A stretch of DNA of 64,000 nucleotides from Natranaeroarchaeum sp042663585 (GTDB lineage Archaea > Halobacteriota > Halobacteria > Halobacteriales > Natronoarchaeaceae): NCBI RefSeq assembly GCF_042663585.1, contig NZ_JBHTAN010000006.1:1178001-1242000 (forward strand). Direction: 5' to 3'. The notes beneath the pieces were generated by a model, which ran no database searches, was not told where the DNA came from, and saw only the letters and a list, made by a program, of their open reading frames with translations. Shown piece after piece: positions 42,550 to 51,033 of this stretch (position 1 is its first letter; the number at the start of each line of letters is the position of its first letter). A program made the translations under genes and the position numbers.

Positions 42550-43962
42550 TCAGGAATCCCGAGCAGTCCCAGAGATACCTGCCGCGAATCCGACCGGGAT
42601 ATCGTCCTGAGTCCGTCTCCCGGCGACGATGATGCGCCCCCCTTCGACGCCGGTAGTGGCTCGGACGTCGCCCTCGACGTCGTGAAGCCGCCGCTCGTCG
42701 ATCAGTTCGCCGTCGGATTCGATGATACCTACCCACGCGACGCCCTCTTGTTCGCCACCGAGGAGGTAGTGCTCCTCGTCCAATCGCTCGACCGTCCTGA
42801 TCGAGGTTGATTCCAGTCGTCGCTGCCAGCCGAACGATTCCCCCTCGACGCTTGCGATCCAACCCTCCCCGGTGAACACGTTGGACCGGAACGAGCGGGT
42901 GTACTCGTAGTTGCCGACGGTGCCGACCGCGAGATAGCCACTGTCTGCCGGCGCGATATCCGCTATCACGCGATCCTGGCGCTCTCCGCTCTCGGCCGGG
43001 TCACGCTCCTCTAACGTATCCCACAGTTTCTGTCCATCGGCATCCACGCCGACGATCCACGGTTCCGAGGGGACGGTGTCGGACGCCTCTCTGGGCGTCG
43101 TAGTCCCGGCCAGCAGATAGCCGTTCTCCGTGGACTCGATGGTGGTGAAGCGGTCGTGACGCTCGTCTTTGGTCCAATCCGTGATGGTAGTGTCGGCAGT
43201 GTTGTAGGTTCGATCCCACACCAGTTCGCCGTCGGGAGCGACCTTCGCTAGCCAGCCGTCGCCTCGCCGCGTATCGATGAACTCGGACCCGAGCGTGACG
43301 CCAGCGAGCACGGCCCCACCGTCGTCGGTCGCGACACCGTCGAAGAAGACGTCTCGAAACGAGTTGACGCCCGGGCGGCCGTACTGTTTCTCCCACTGTA
43401 GTCCGCCGTTTTCGTTGATCCGTCGGAGCCACGCCGACTTGCTGTCGGGAGAGAGGTCGTGAGTCCACCCGACCAGCAGCCAGCCATCGTCGACCCGGAG
43501 AATGGTTTCGACGGCGTCGTGGATCGCATACCCCTCGTCTATCTGCCGTCTCGATCGGTTCAACGCAGAGGTGTGTCGCAGATCGGTCGTTTCGGTGTCC
43601 GGACCGCCGCTCTGGACGAGCCATCCTACGCCGGCGTCGTCCTCGTCTAGCTGGACGCCCGCCAGCGCGAACCCCTTCTCGGCGCGCTGTGCGCTGGCAA
43701 ACGAGCTAGGTTGCTCGTCCCTGTAGATCGAGTTCCACTCGACTGATAGGGAGGGTGCGGGCTCTTCCGTCTCCCCGGTGCCCTCTCCATCGTCATCGTC
43801 TGCAGTCTCGGACTCGTCGTCCGGATTATCGTCTGGTTCTATTGAGGTGCCCGTTGCCACCAGCGTCGCCGACAATGCAGTAAGACCGGTTACTCCGAGC
43901 AAACCGAGCAGTTGGCGTCGGTTGGGGTCTGACTCGGACCCAGCAGATCCTCGTTCTGACAT
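42550..43962 (-). CDS. Tat-exported beta-propeller-like protein, 470 aa
   Basis: Start MSERGSAGSESDPNRRQLLGLLG: twin-Arg signal NRRQLLG with a hydrophobic core TALSATLVATG; no lipobox Cys follows, but an acidic linker (DDNPDDESETADDDDGEG) does. The rest has repeating units such as GFALAGVQLD, GWLLVGWTHD, GAVLAGVTLG, GYLLAGTTTP, GYLAVGTVGN, HYLLGGEQEG, IIVAGRRT, a propeller-like repeat common in halophile exported proteins. Function unknown; probably a surface protein. Confidence 0.75.
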   Translation of the reverse strand: MSERGSAGSESDPNRRQLLGLLGVTGLTALSATLVATGTSIEPDDNPDDESETADDDDGEGTGETEEPAPSLSVEWNSIYRDEQPSSFASAQRAEKGFALAGVQLDEDDAGVGWLVQSGGPDTETTDLRHTSALNRSRRQIDEGYAIHDAVETILRVDDGWLLVGWTHDLSPDSKSAWLRRINENGGLQWEKQYGRPGVNSFRDVFFDGVATDDGGAVLAGVTLGSEFIDTRRGDGWLAKVAPDGELVWDRTYNTADTTITDWTKDERHDRFTTIESTENGYLLAGTTTPREASDTVPSEPWIVGVDADGQKLWDTLEERDPAESGERQDRVIADIAPADSGYLAVGTVGNYEYTRSFRSNVFTGEGWIASVEGESFGWQRRLESTSIRTVERLDEEHYLLGGEQEGVAWVGIIESDGELIDERRLHDVEGDVRATTGVEGGRIIVAGRRTQDDIPVGFAAGISGTARDS

Positions 43963-44175
43963 CGGAGTGTTACAAGGCCCTTTACCGGTTAGTTATACTG
44001 GGGCAAATACCGGTAGGACTATCGTATAGAACGCAGGGTTTGCCCGAAGCGACGTAATATTGTCTTACTTCGGCTGCCTGCTGGCGATCCGACGAGGGAC
44101 ACCCTTGATACCCTGTCTCACCGACGCGACTGTAACGGTACCTTAACTATGCTCGCTCTCATACGACAGTAACCG

Positions 44176-45384
44176 ATGGAAGAGCGTACCCGTGCGTACC
44201 TCCGCGGCCGGTTCCGAGATTACTATCGCCGGACAGCGCTGTCGCCGCCCCCGGACGCAAATCTGCGGGAGTGGGGCTTCATTCCGTGGACTGCTGGCTC
44301 CGGAACCACCATGGTACGCCATCGCTCGCTGCTCGATATCGGGTCGCTCGACGACTTCCTCGCCCGAAAGCGCCCGCGCCACGTCTACTTCTCGGCCGGG
44401 CGGTACGACGACCCGGGTGCCGGGACGATGCAACAGAAAGGCTGGCGGAGTTCCGACCTCGTGTTCGACCTCGACGCCGACCACCTTCCCGGAGTCTCGC
44501 CGGAGGAAGACAGCTACGAGGAGATGCTCGCGACCTGCAAGGACGCATTGATCAAACTGCTCGATTTCCTGGAGTCCGATTTCGGCTTCGAGGACACTAC
44601 GATCGTTTTTTCGGGCGGCCGAGGCTATCACGTCCACGTTCGGGACGAGGGGATCCTCGAACTCGACCGGGACGACCGGCGTGAGATCGTCGATTACGTC
44701 CGCGGCATCGATGTCGAATTCGACAACCTCATCGAGCACGAGGCTGTCGGCGGGACCGCCGGCCGCTCTAGCCCGGCACACAAACGCTCGCTCGTCACGG
44801 ACGGTGGCTGGAGCGGCCGCGTTCACTCGCGACTCGTCTCGTTCGTCGACGACCTGCTCGACCTCCCCGAGGAGGATGCGCTCGAACGGTTACAGGAGTT
44901 CGACCGGATCGGCGAGGGGAAATCGACTGCCGCGCTGACCGCCGCACGGAACAACTACGACGAGATCGCGGCGGGCAACATCGATGTCCACCCCGCTTTT
45001 TACCAGGTCGCACGCCTGCTCACCGAGGACGTCCTCGAAACTGAGAGCGCGCCGATCGACGAACCGGTCACGACCGACACGAACCGACTCATCCGTCTAC
45101 CCGGAAGCCTCCATGGCGGGACCGGCCTGGCCGTGACACGGGTCAGTCGCGACGCGCTCGATTCGTTCAGACCGCTCGCCGACGCCGTGCCCGAGCAGTT
45201 CGTCGGACAGGAGATCAGGATCGACGTCCCGGACCTCGACGGCCTCCCGGGAACTGGGGCGGAGCGCGGAGAGATCGAACTGGGCGGCGATAGCTTTACA
45301 ATCACAGAGGGTGCACAAATCGTACCTGAATACGTGGGCGTCTACCTGATGGCCCGCGGTCACGCCGAAAAGGAAAAAGAATGA
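44176..45384 (+). CDS. priS: DNA primase small subunit PriS, 402 aa
   Basis: Catalytic subunit of the archaeal/eukaryotic primase. Catalytic acidic motif VFDLDADHLP (D98, D100, D102) and SGGRGYHVHV (146-154), both essential motifs of PriS. AGRYDDPGAGTMQQKGW also fits. It overlaps the gins51 start by ATGA. A TATA-like TTAACTATG near 44147, about 28 bases before the ATG, fits a leaderless promoter. Makes RNA primers with PriL (not in the window). Confidence 0.94.
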   Translation: MEERTRAYLRGRFRDYYRRTALSPPPDANLREWGFIPWTAGSGTTMVRHRSLLDIGSLDDFLARKRPRHVYFSAGRYDDPGAGTMQQKGWRSSDLVFDLDADHLPGVSPEEDSYEEMLATCKDALIKLLDFLESDFGFEDTTIVFSGGRGYHVHVRDEGILELDRDDRREIVDYVRGIDVEFDNLIEHEAVGGTAGRSSPAHKRSLVTDGGWSGRVHSRLVSFVDDLLDLPEEDALERLQEFDRIGEGKSTAALTAARNNYDEIAAGNIDVHPAFYQVARLLTEDVLETESAPIDEPVTTDTNRLIRLPGSLHGGTGLAVTRVSRDALDSFRPLADAVPEQFVGQEIRIDVPDLDGLPGTGAERGEIELGGDSFTITEGAQIVPEYVGVYLMARGHAEKEKE

Positions 45385-46268
45385 ATCTCGACGACCTGCG
45401 TTCCGTACAGAGCAAGGAGCGCCAGAAAGACAGCCTACAGCATCTGCGCGACTCGTTCTACGAGGACGTCGGTGACTACATCGCGAACCTCAAAAACGAA
45501 CGTGACCGTGCGGCCGAGCGTGCGGAGGATCCGTTCGCATCCTCGGAGGTGAGTCAACTCTCTGATGAGATCGAGACTGCCGAGGAGGTCGTGGAAGCCG
45601 TCTACGAGCGCCGAATGGGCAAAATCGTCAAGCGAGCAAGCCTCGCGGCCGCGGGAATGCCCTCCGACGAGGAAGGGCTAACCGCCGAGGAGTCGGAACT
45701 GTTCACCGACCTCGTCGACCGCATCGAACAGAACAAAGGGCACGTCCTCGATATCCTTTCGGGCGAAGCGAGTCCGGTATCGACGCCCGCCGAGACCGGT
45801 ACTGCGACCCCCGTGTCCGACACCACTGAGACGGGGAGTCCCGACGCCGACCCGACAACGCCACCGGCCCCACATGAGGCGGCCGAAGCAGACGCGGAGT
45901 CGGCGAGCAACCCGAGCGTCGACGCCGCGGACCTCATGACCGGCGACGGAGCGGAGGCCGCCCCCCGAAACGAGGAGACTGACGATCCGACCGAGTCGAC
46001 AGTGGATGCCTCCAAAGCCCCGACACCGAGGGCGGATCCGCCGGGAGACGACGCCGGGGCGACGCCCGAGATGCCGCCGGAGGAAGGGGCAAGCCCCCCG
46101 GACTCTGACGGTACTGAGCGGACGACCGTCCGCATCACAGAGGAGATCGGCGACATCTTCGGCGTCGACGACCGGGAGTATGAACTGAGCGCGGAGGACG
46201 TCGTGACGCTACCGACGGCCAACGCGGAGCCACTGGTCGAGCAGGACGCCGCACAGCGGATCGACTGA
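45381..46268 (+). CDS. GINS complex subunit Gins51, 295 aa
   Basis: N-terminal half: NLDDLRSVQSKERQKDSLQHLRDSFYEDVGDYIANLKNERDRAAERAEDPF ... VYERRMGKIVKRASLAAAGM, the helical A-domain of archaeal GINS. Then a long disordered linker rich in Ala/Asp/Pro/Thr (residues about 125-250), and the small B-domain ending TVRITEEIGDIFGVDDREYELSAEDVVTLPTANAEPLVEQ. Coupled to priS, as in other haloarchaea. It links the replicative helicase to primase. The linker is unusually long compared with non-halophile GINS. Confidence 0.88.
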   Translation: MNLDDLRSVQSKERQKDSLQHLRDSFYEDVGDYIANLKNERDRAAERAEDPFASSEVSQLSDEIETAEEVVEAVYERRMGKIVKRASLAAAGMPSDEEGLTAEESELFTDLVDRIEQNKGHVLDILSGEASPVSTPAETGTATPVSDTTETGSPDADPTTPPAPHEAAEADAESASNPSVDAADLMTGDGAEAAPRNEETDDPTESTVDASKAPTPRADPPGDDAGATPEMPPEEGASPPDSDGTERTTVRITEEIGDIFGVDDREYELSAEDVVTLPTANAEPLVEQDAAQRID

Positions 46269-46313
46269 CCCCCGAACCGAAACTCGTTTTACACTTACCC
46301 GTCAGGGTTCGAT

Positions 46314-46763
46314 ATGCTCAACACAGGCGCAGACGCGCCCGACTTCGAACTGCAGAACCAGCACGGAGAGTCGGTCGCGCTCTCGTCGTTCGACGGCCGC
46401 GTCGTCGTCTACTTTTACCCCCGCGCCGATACGCCTGGCTGCACCACCGAGGCGTGTAGCTTCCGGGATCGCTGGGACGAGTTCGACGAGGCTGGCGTCG
46501 ACGTGATCGGGATCAGCGACGACCCGGTCACCGATCTGGAGGAGTTCGCCGAGGAGTACGACCTGCCGATTACGCTGCTGTCCGACGAGGACGGCGCGGT
46601 CGCGAGCGCGTACGACTCCTACGGTGAGAAGTCAATGTTCGGGAACACCTTCGACGGCGTGTTCAGAAACACCTACGTCGTCGAGGACGGCAAGATCGTC
46701 GCCACCTACGAGGGCGTCGATCCGGAGGGACACGCAGGCGAGATCCTGTCGGATCTACGGTGA
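46314..46763 (+). CDS. bcp: peroxiredoxin, BCP/PrxQ type, 149 aa
   Basis: YFYPRADTPGCTTEACSFRD with peroxidatic C43 and a likely resolving C48 (CTTEAC spacing), then FDEAGVDVIGISDDP, LLSDEDGAVASAYDSYGE. Thioredoxin-dependent removal of hydroperoxides in the cytoplasm. A TATA-like CGTTTTACACTTACC precedes it by about 27 bases. Normal family length. Confidence 0.93.
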   Translation: MLNTGADAPDFELQNQHGESVALSSFDGRVVVYFYPRADTPGCTTEACSFRDRWDEFDEAGVDVIGISDDPVTDLEEFAEEYDLPITLLSDEDGAVASAYDSYGEKSMFGNTFDGVFRNTYVVEDGKIVATYEGVDPEGHAGEILSDLR

Positions 46764-46831
46764 GTGTCGTGAGCCCCATCGCCTGCACGAGTGCGTCGGA
46801 ACGTAGCGTCTCCCACGTGAGGCGTCGCATG

Positions 46832-46848
46832 CCTGGAAACGCTCCAGG
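46832..46848. terminator. hairpin between peroxiredoxin and sensor kinase genes
   Basis: CCTGGA-AACGC-TCCAGG, perfect 6-base stem, 69 bases after the peroxiredoxin stop. It might end the transcript or be a protein site; no T-run follows. Confidence 0.3.
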
Positions 46849-46876
46849 AGCACCCGGAGACGAGTAGTAGAAACCG

Positions 46877-48478
46877 ATGCAACTCCGCCGAAAATTCCTG
46901 TTGAGTCTGGTTCTCGTTGCGGTAGTTATCAGCGGGGTGATGTTCGTGACGTTCAACTCGCAGCGGTCGGCCGCGATCGACGAGGCACAGACGGACATCG
47001 ACGACCGGGCGGGCCAGACTGCATCGACACTCGACCAGCGACTGCGGTCGAACCAGCAGACACTTCAGGTTGTCGCCGACGATCCACGACTCTCCGACCA
47101 CGGCACCGACGCCCAGCGGACCGCACTTGAGACCGTCCAGTCCCTCGACGGCGTCGGCGGCGTATCAGTCGTCGACAGGGACGGGGAGATGGTCAATCTC
47201 GTGACGGTGACGGGCGGTTCGCCGGACACCGTAATCGGGCAGGACTACAGCGACCGGGAGTACGTAACCAGCGCGCTCGCCGGAGAGGAGTACATTAGCG
47301 AACCGCTTCGGGCAGCGACCGGAAACCGGATCGTCGTACTGAGCATGCCGATCTACGAGGGCAACGACATCGTGGGGACCCTGAACGCGGCGCTGTATCT
47401 GGACGGGTCGTTTTTTCAGTCGGCAGTCGGCCTCCGGAACATCTCCGATACGAGCGTCTCGGTGATGTCGGGGACGGAGGCACTGTTTCAGAGCGAGGAG
47501 CAGTTCGATACGACGATCAGCGGAACTGCAACCGTCCAGTCGACGGGATGGACCGTCACCGTCGATCACCGGGAAGGCGCGGTAACCGAGGAGATCCAGC
47601 GGCTAGCGCTCGTGCAGATCGGGTCGAGTCTCGTATTGCTCGCCGCAGTCGGCGGGTTCGGACTCTGGATCTATCGCAACCACATTCGGCAGACGGAGCG
47701 GCTACAGACCAGGCTGGAGCAACTCGAACAGCGGCGGTACGATCAGCGGATCTCACTCACGGGGAGCAACGAATGGACGGAGATCAACGAGGCAGTTGAC
47801 CGGCTTGCGTCAGCACTCGCCCGACGGGAGCAGATGTTGCTCGTACTGAACCGGTTGTTGCGCCACAACCTCCGGAACACGCTGAACGTCGTGATCGGAC
47901 GCATCGGTCGACTCGATACCGCCGACGACAAAACGGTCCGCGAGATAGTCGAGACCTGCAAGCAACTGCTGACGATGAGTGATCGCGCGCGGATGACCGA
48001 GAGACTCGTCACGAGGGACGCGGACCGCCACGACAGCGTCGTTGATCTCGTGGAGGTCCTCGAGCACCAGATCGAATCGTTCGAGGACAGATATCCGAAC
48101 GTAACCACCGCCGTCGAGGCGCCGAAAGCGGCACATGTCTCGGCTGATCCCGCAGTCGCGACTGCAATCGACGAACTGCTTACGAACGTCGGACAACATG
48201 CCGGAGCGGACCCGACCGTCGAGATAGAGATCCGACGAATAGACGATCAGGTCGAACTGAGAATCAGCGACGACGGTGCGGGGATTCCCGCGGAGGAGCG
48301 GTCCGTCTTCACTGGCGAGAAACAGATCTCGCATCTGCACCACAGCGGCGGTCTGGGACTCTGGCTCGTCGACTGGATCGTTTCGCAGTCGGGCGGAACC
48401 GTCGAGATCAGGTCCGACTCGGGGACGACGGTCGTGATACGGCTCCCCGCGGTCGAGCAGGGCCAAGGCTCGACATAG
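46877..48478 (+). CDS. sensor histidine kinase with extracellular Cache domain, 533 aa
   Basis: Two membrane helices at about 7-25 and 243-266; between them residues 30-240 form a periplasm-facing Cache-type domain (SVVDRDGEMVNLVTVTGG, NRIVVLSMPIYEGNDIVGTLNAALYLD). Then a HAMP-like part and the kinase core: H box RLLRHNLRNTLNVVIG (H330), N box DELLTNVGQHA (N437), G1 SDDGAGIP (D465), G2 SGGLGLWLVDWI. It would phosphorylate itself on H330; no response regulator gene lies next to it. The TrmB gene downstream may be its functional partner, but this is inference. Confidence 0.9.
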   Translation: MQLRRKFLLSLVLVAVVISGVMFVTFNSQRSAAIDEAQTDIDDRAGQTASTLDQRLRSNQQTLQVVADDPRLSDHGTDAQRTALETVQSLDGVGGVSVVDRDGEMVNLVTVTGGSPDTVIGQDYSDREYVTSALAGEEYISEPLRAATGNRIVVLSMPIYEGNDIVGTLNAALYLDGSFFQSAVGLRNISDTSVSVMSGTEALFQSEEQFDTTISGTATVQSTGWTVTVDHREGAVTEEIQRLALVQIGSSLVLLAAVGGFGLWIYRNHIRQTERLQTRLEQLEQRRYDQRISLTGSNEWTEINEAVDRLASALARREQMLLVLNRLLRHNLRNTLNVVIGRIGRLDTADDKTVREIVETCKQLLTMSDRARMTERLVTRDADRHDSVVDLVEVLEHQIESFEDRYPNVTTAVEAPKAAHVSADPAVATAIDELLTNVGQHAGADPTVEIEIRRIDDQVELRISDDGAGIPAEERSVFTGEKQISHLHHSGGLGLWLVDWIVSQSGGTVEIRSDSGTTVVIRLPAVEQGQGST

Positions 48479-48479
48479 A

Positions 48480-48530
48480 TACTCGATTGAGTAATAGTGT
48501 GCTACTCGGAATATAATAAATAATTTATCG
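48480..48530 (+). promoter_or_regulatory. promoter with TACTC/GAGTA half-sites before trmB gene 1
   Basis: TACTC-GATT-GAGTA (48480-48493) overlaps GAGTA-N9-TACTC (48489-48507); three half-sites in 28 bases. A TATA-like TAATTTAT lies near 48521-48528, about 25-31 bases before the ATG at 48552. Halobacterium TrmB is known to bind a TACT-N7/8-GAGTA-like motif; spacing here is shorter, so similarity is suggestive only. Confidence 0.5.
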
Positions 48531-48551
48531 TTAGAGGACGGTGGATAGTGT

Positions 48552-49616
48552 ATGAGCTCCGATGACTTGCGAGGACAGATGGAACGTGTCGGCGACCGAT
48601 TCGATCTCGGGGAGTACGAGATCGACGCCTATCTGGCCGTTCTAGAACAGGGAACGCTCACCGCGAGCGAGATTGCGGAGAACACGGAGATTCCGCAGCC
48701 ACGGGTCTACGACACTGTCCGGAGCCTCAGCGATCGGGGACTGGTCGAACTCCGCGAATCGCGGCCCATGAAGATCACCGCGGTCGATCCGTCGATGGCC
48801 TTCGCGGACGTGACCGATTCGCTGGAGGACATGATCGCCGAACTCGATGCACGGTACACCGCACCGGCGCGTGACACCGAGGCCGTCTCGCTCGTGAAGT
48901 CCCGGTCGACGATCCTCCGGTACGTCGAGGATGCGATCGAGTCCGCGGAGTACGAACTGGCGCTCTCGTTGACGCCGGAGTTACTGGAGCGGTTCGAGAC
49001 GGAACTGATCACACAGCGCGCGAACGGTATCAGTATCGACCTGCTGGTGACGCCTGCGGCCGAAGCGCCGGATCCCGACGAGTACGACTATCTCGACGTT
49101 GCGACCACCGCGCGGGCCCGCGAGGGCATCACGACGCCAATCATCGCCGTTGCCGACTGGGAGTACTCGGTCTACGCCACGCAGGACGCCATCCGGAACA
49201 ACGACCGTGACCGATACGGCGTCATCTTCAATCGGTCGGCGCTTGGCTTTCTGGTCTCTGGCTTCTTTGGCACGGTGCTCTGGACGACAGCGGCCGAGAC
49301 GCTCGCCGAGAACGGTTCGGGCAGATCGTTCCCGCGGCGCTACGCCTCGATCCGTCGGTGTGTCAAAGATATCAATCGGGGTGGCGGAGAGTTCTACGCG
49401 ACTATCGATGGACGGGACGTCGAGACGGGGCGCAAACGAAGCGTGAGCGGGCGGGTCGCCAACGTAGATTTCGACCAGAGCGAACAGGTCGCGTCGCTAA
49501 CGGTCGATACGGGGTCTGAGCGACTCGAAATCGGAGGGCTGGTTGCCGCCTTCGAGGATATCGAAGCCCACGAGATCCACGTCGGTCGCGACGAACCCCC
49601 GGTGACTACGCGGTAA
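48552..49616 (+). CDS. TrmB-family transcription regulator 1, 354 aa
   Basis: N-terminal winged helix (about 8-80): LGEYEIDAYLAVLEQGTLTASEIAENTEIPQPRVYDTVRSLSDRGLVELRESRPMKITAVDP. Middle part DTEAVSLVKSRSTILRYVEDAIESAEYELALSLTPELLERFE and the C-terminal TrmB_C domain 260-354. Family members bind sugars or nucleotides and switch central metabolism genes. It lies upstream of a second TrmB-like gene and RuBisCO on the same strand. Confidence 0.87.
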   Translation: MSSDDLRGQMERVGDRFDLGEYEIDAYLAVLEQGTLTASEIAENTEIPQPRVYDTVRSLSDRGLVELRESRPMKITAVDPSMAFADVTDSLEDMIAELDARYTAPARDTEAVSLVKSRSTILRYVEDAIESAEYELALSLTPELLERFETELITQRANGISIDLLVTPAAEAPDPDEYDYLDVATTARAREGITTPIIAVADWEYSVYATQDAIRNNDRDRYGVIFNRSALGFLVSGFFGTVLWTTAAETLAENGSGRSFPRRYASIRRCVKDINRGGGEFYATIDGRDVETGRKRSVSGRVANVDFDQSEQVASLTVDTGSERLEIGGLVAAFEDIEAHEIHVGRDEPPVTTR

Positions 49617-49863
49617 TCCAGCAGGAGAGCGGAGGCAACTGCCGCAGTCACCACTATTTTATTACTGGTGTTGTACCTATTAGTGGCATGAGCGTAACGG
49701 CTAGCAGACCGGAACCCATGGGTCTGGACAGGAGAGAGCCATCCGGGGACAGGGCTCGCCTCCGAACTCGAAACCGGAGAGAGTTCAGTGGAGTGCGCAC
49801 CCACGGCCCGTGGGCGGAAGAACCGAAAGGCAGTGGACAAAGAGACTCAAACGGTACACAACC
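49617..49863. other. 247-base leader region between the two TrmB genes
   Basis: No confident gene. An A/T box (TTTTATTA, about 49656-49663) lies about 26-30 bases before an ATG at 49688, which opens a 64-codon frame (to 49882) overlapping the start of the second TrmB gene. Palindromes ACCCATGGGT and CCCACGG-C-CCGTGGG occur in the stretch. It may be a long mRNA leader with an upstream ORF or only a leader. Confidence 0.4.
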
Positions 49864-50949
49864 ATGGAACAAGACGAGTTGACGACCGTTCTCGAGGACG
49901 CAGGACTCTCTCCGTACCAGTCGGAAGCGTACGTGACGCTTCTCGAGCTCGGTTCGGCCTCTGCGACTGATCTCGCGGACCTCAGTCAGGTTCCCGATCC
50001 GCGGATTTACGACGTCCTTCGTGATCTGGAGTCGAAGGGATTCATCGAAACGTACGAGCAGGATAGCCTCCACGCCAGAGCACACGACCCCGACGAGGTG
50101 CTCGATGATCTCCGCTCCCGTGCATCCCAGTTCGAGAGCGCCGCCTCGGAAATCGAAGAGCGGTGGAACCAGCCAGAGATGGGCCAGAGCAAGGTGAGCA
50201 TCGTTTCGCGGTTCGAGACAGTCCTTGACAGCGCGAAGCGGTACATCCGCGAAGCCGATAATCAGGTCCAGTTGGCAGTGACGCCGGACCAGTTCGAAAA
50301 GCTTCGACCGTCGCTCGTCGAGGCCATCGAGAACGACGTCCTCGTCAAGCTATCGCTCCATTCCCGGGAGCGGGACACCATCGACGACGAAGCCCTGCCC
50401 GGTGCGTGTACAGAAGCCCGCCATCGCCCGCTCCCCTCGCCGTTCGTCGTAATCGTCGACAGAGAAAAGACCTGTTTCGCCCCGCACAGCGACTCGATCA
50501 ATCAGTACGGCGTCCTGGTCGACGACCGAACCCACACCTACGTGTTCCACTGGTTCTTCCTCACGTCGATGTGGGACGTCTGGGAGACGCTGTACGTGGA
50601 TCCGGCGCAAGGAGAGCTACGTAACTACGTCAATCTGCGATATTTCGTCCGCGACGTCAAGCCGCTGTACGACGATGAAGCCGAAATCGAAGTCGACGTC
50701 GTCGGCGTGGATACGACAACGTCCCATACGCGAACGATCCAGGGTCGTCTCGTCGACATCAGAACGACGAACCAGTTCGACGACGGCATGCGGGAAGCCG
50801 ATGCGAACCCCTCGGTGGCCGAGTACGCGGGCGTCGCGGCCATCAGCGTCGACACCGGCGACGATGTCGTAACGATCGGTGGCTGGGGCGCTACCCTCGA
50901 AGACGTCGAAGCGGAGCGGATCACGGTTACGAACTTCGAGTCTGAGTGA
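49864..50949 (+). CDS. TrmB-family transcription regulator 2, 361 aa
   Basis: MEQDELTTVLEDAGLSPYQSEAYVTLLELGSASATDLADLSQVPDPRIYDVLRDLESKGFIETYEQDSLHARAHDPDEVLDDLRSRASQFESAASEIEERWNQPEMGQSKVSIVSRFE shows the TrmB winged helix and linker; the C-terminal 90 residues form TrmB_C. Start at 49864 chosen over 49810 because TrmB proteins begin with the helix MEQDEL/DDLRxxL pattern. About 35-40 % alike to regulator 1 by eye, so a paralogue. It ends 85 bases before the RuBisCO start and may regulate it. Confidence 0.85.
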   Translation: MEQDELTTVLEDAGLSPYQSEAYVTLLELGSASATDLADLSQVPDPRIYDVLRDLESKGFIETYEQDSLHARAHDPDEVLDDLRSRASQFESAASEIEERWNQPEMGQSKVSIVSRFETVLDSAKRYIREADNQVQLAVTPDQFEKLRPSLVEAIENDVLVKLSLHSRERDTIDDEALPGACTEARHRPLPSPFVVIVDREKTCFAPHSDSINQYGVLVDDRTHTYVFHWFFLTSMWDVWETLYVDPAQGELRNYVNLRYFVRDVKPLYDDEAEIEVDVVGVDTTTSHTRTIQGRLVDIRTTNQFDDGMREADANPSVAEYAGVAAISVDTGDDVVTIGGWGATLEDVEAERITVTNFESE

Positions 50950-51033
50950 GTATACGCCGATTCCGAGCGGACTGTACCTGTGCTTTTCCGGCCAAAAGGC
51001 TATACGGGTAGCTGTCGAACGGTAACATCCAAC

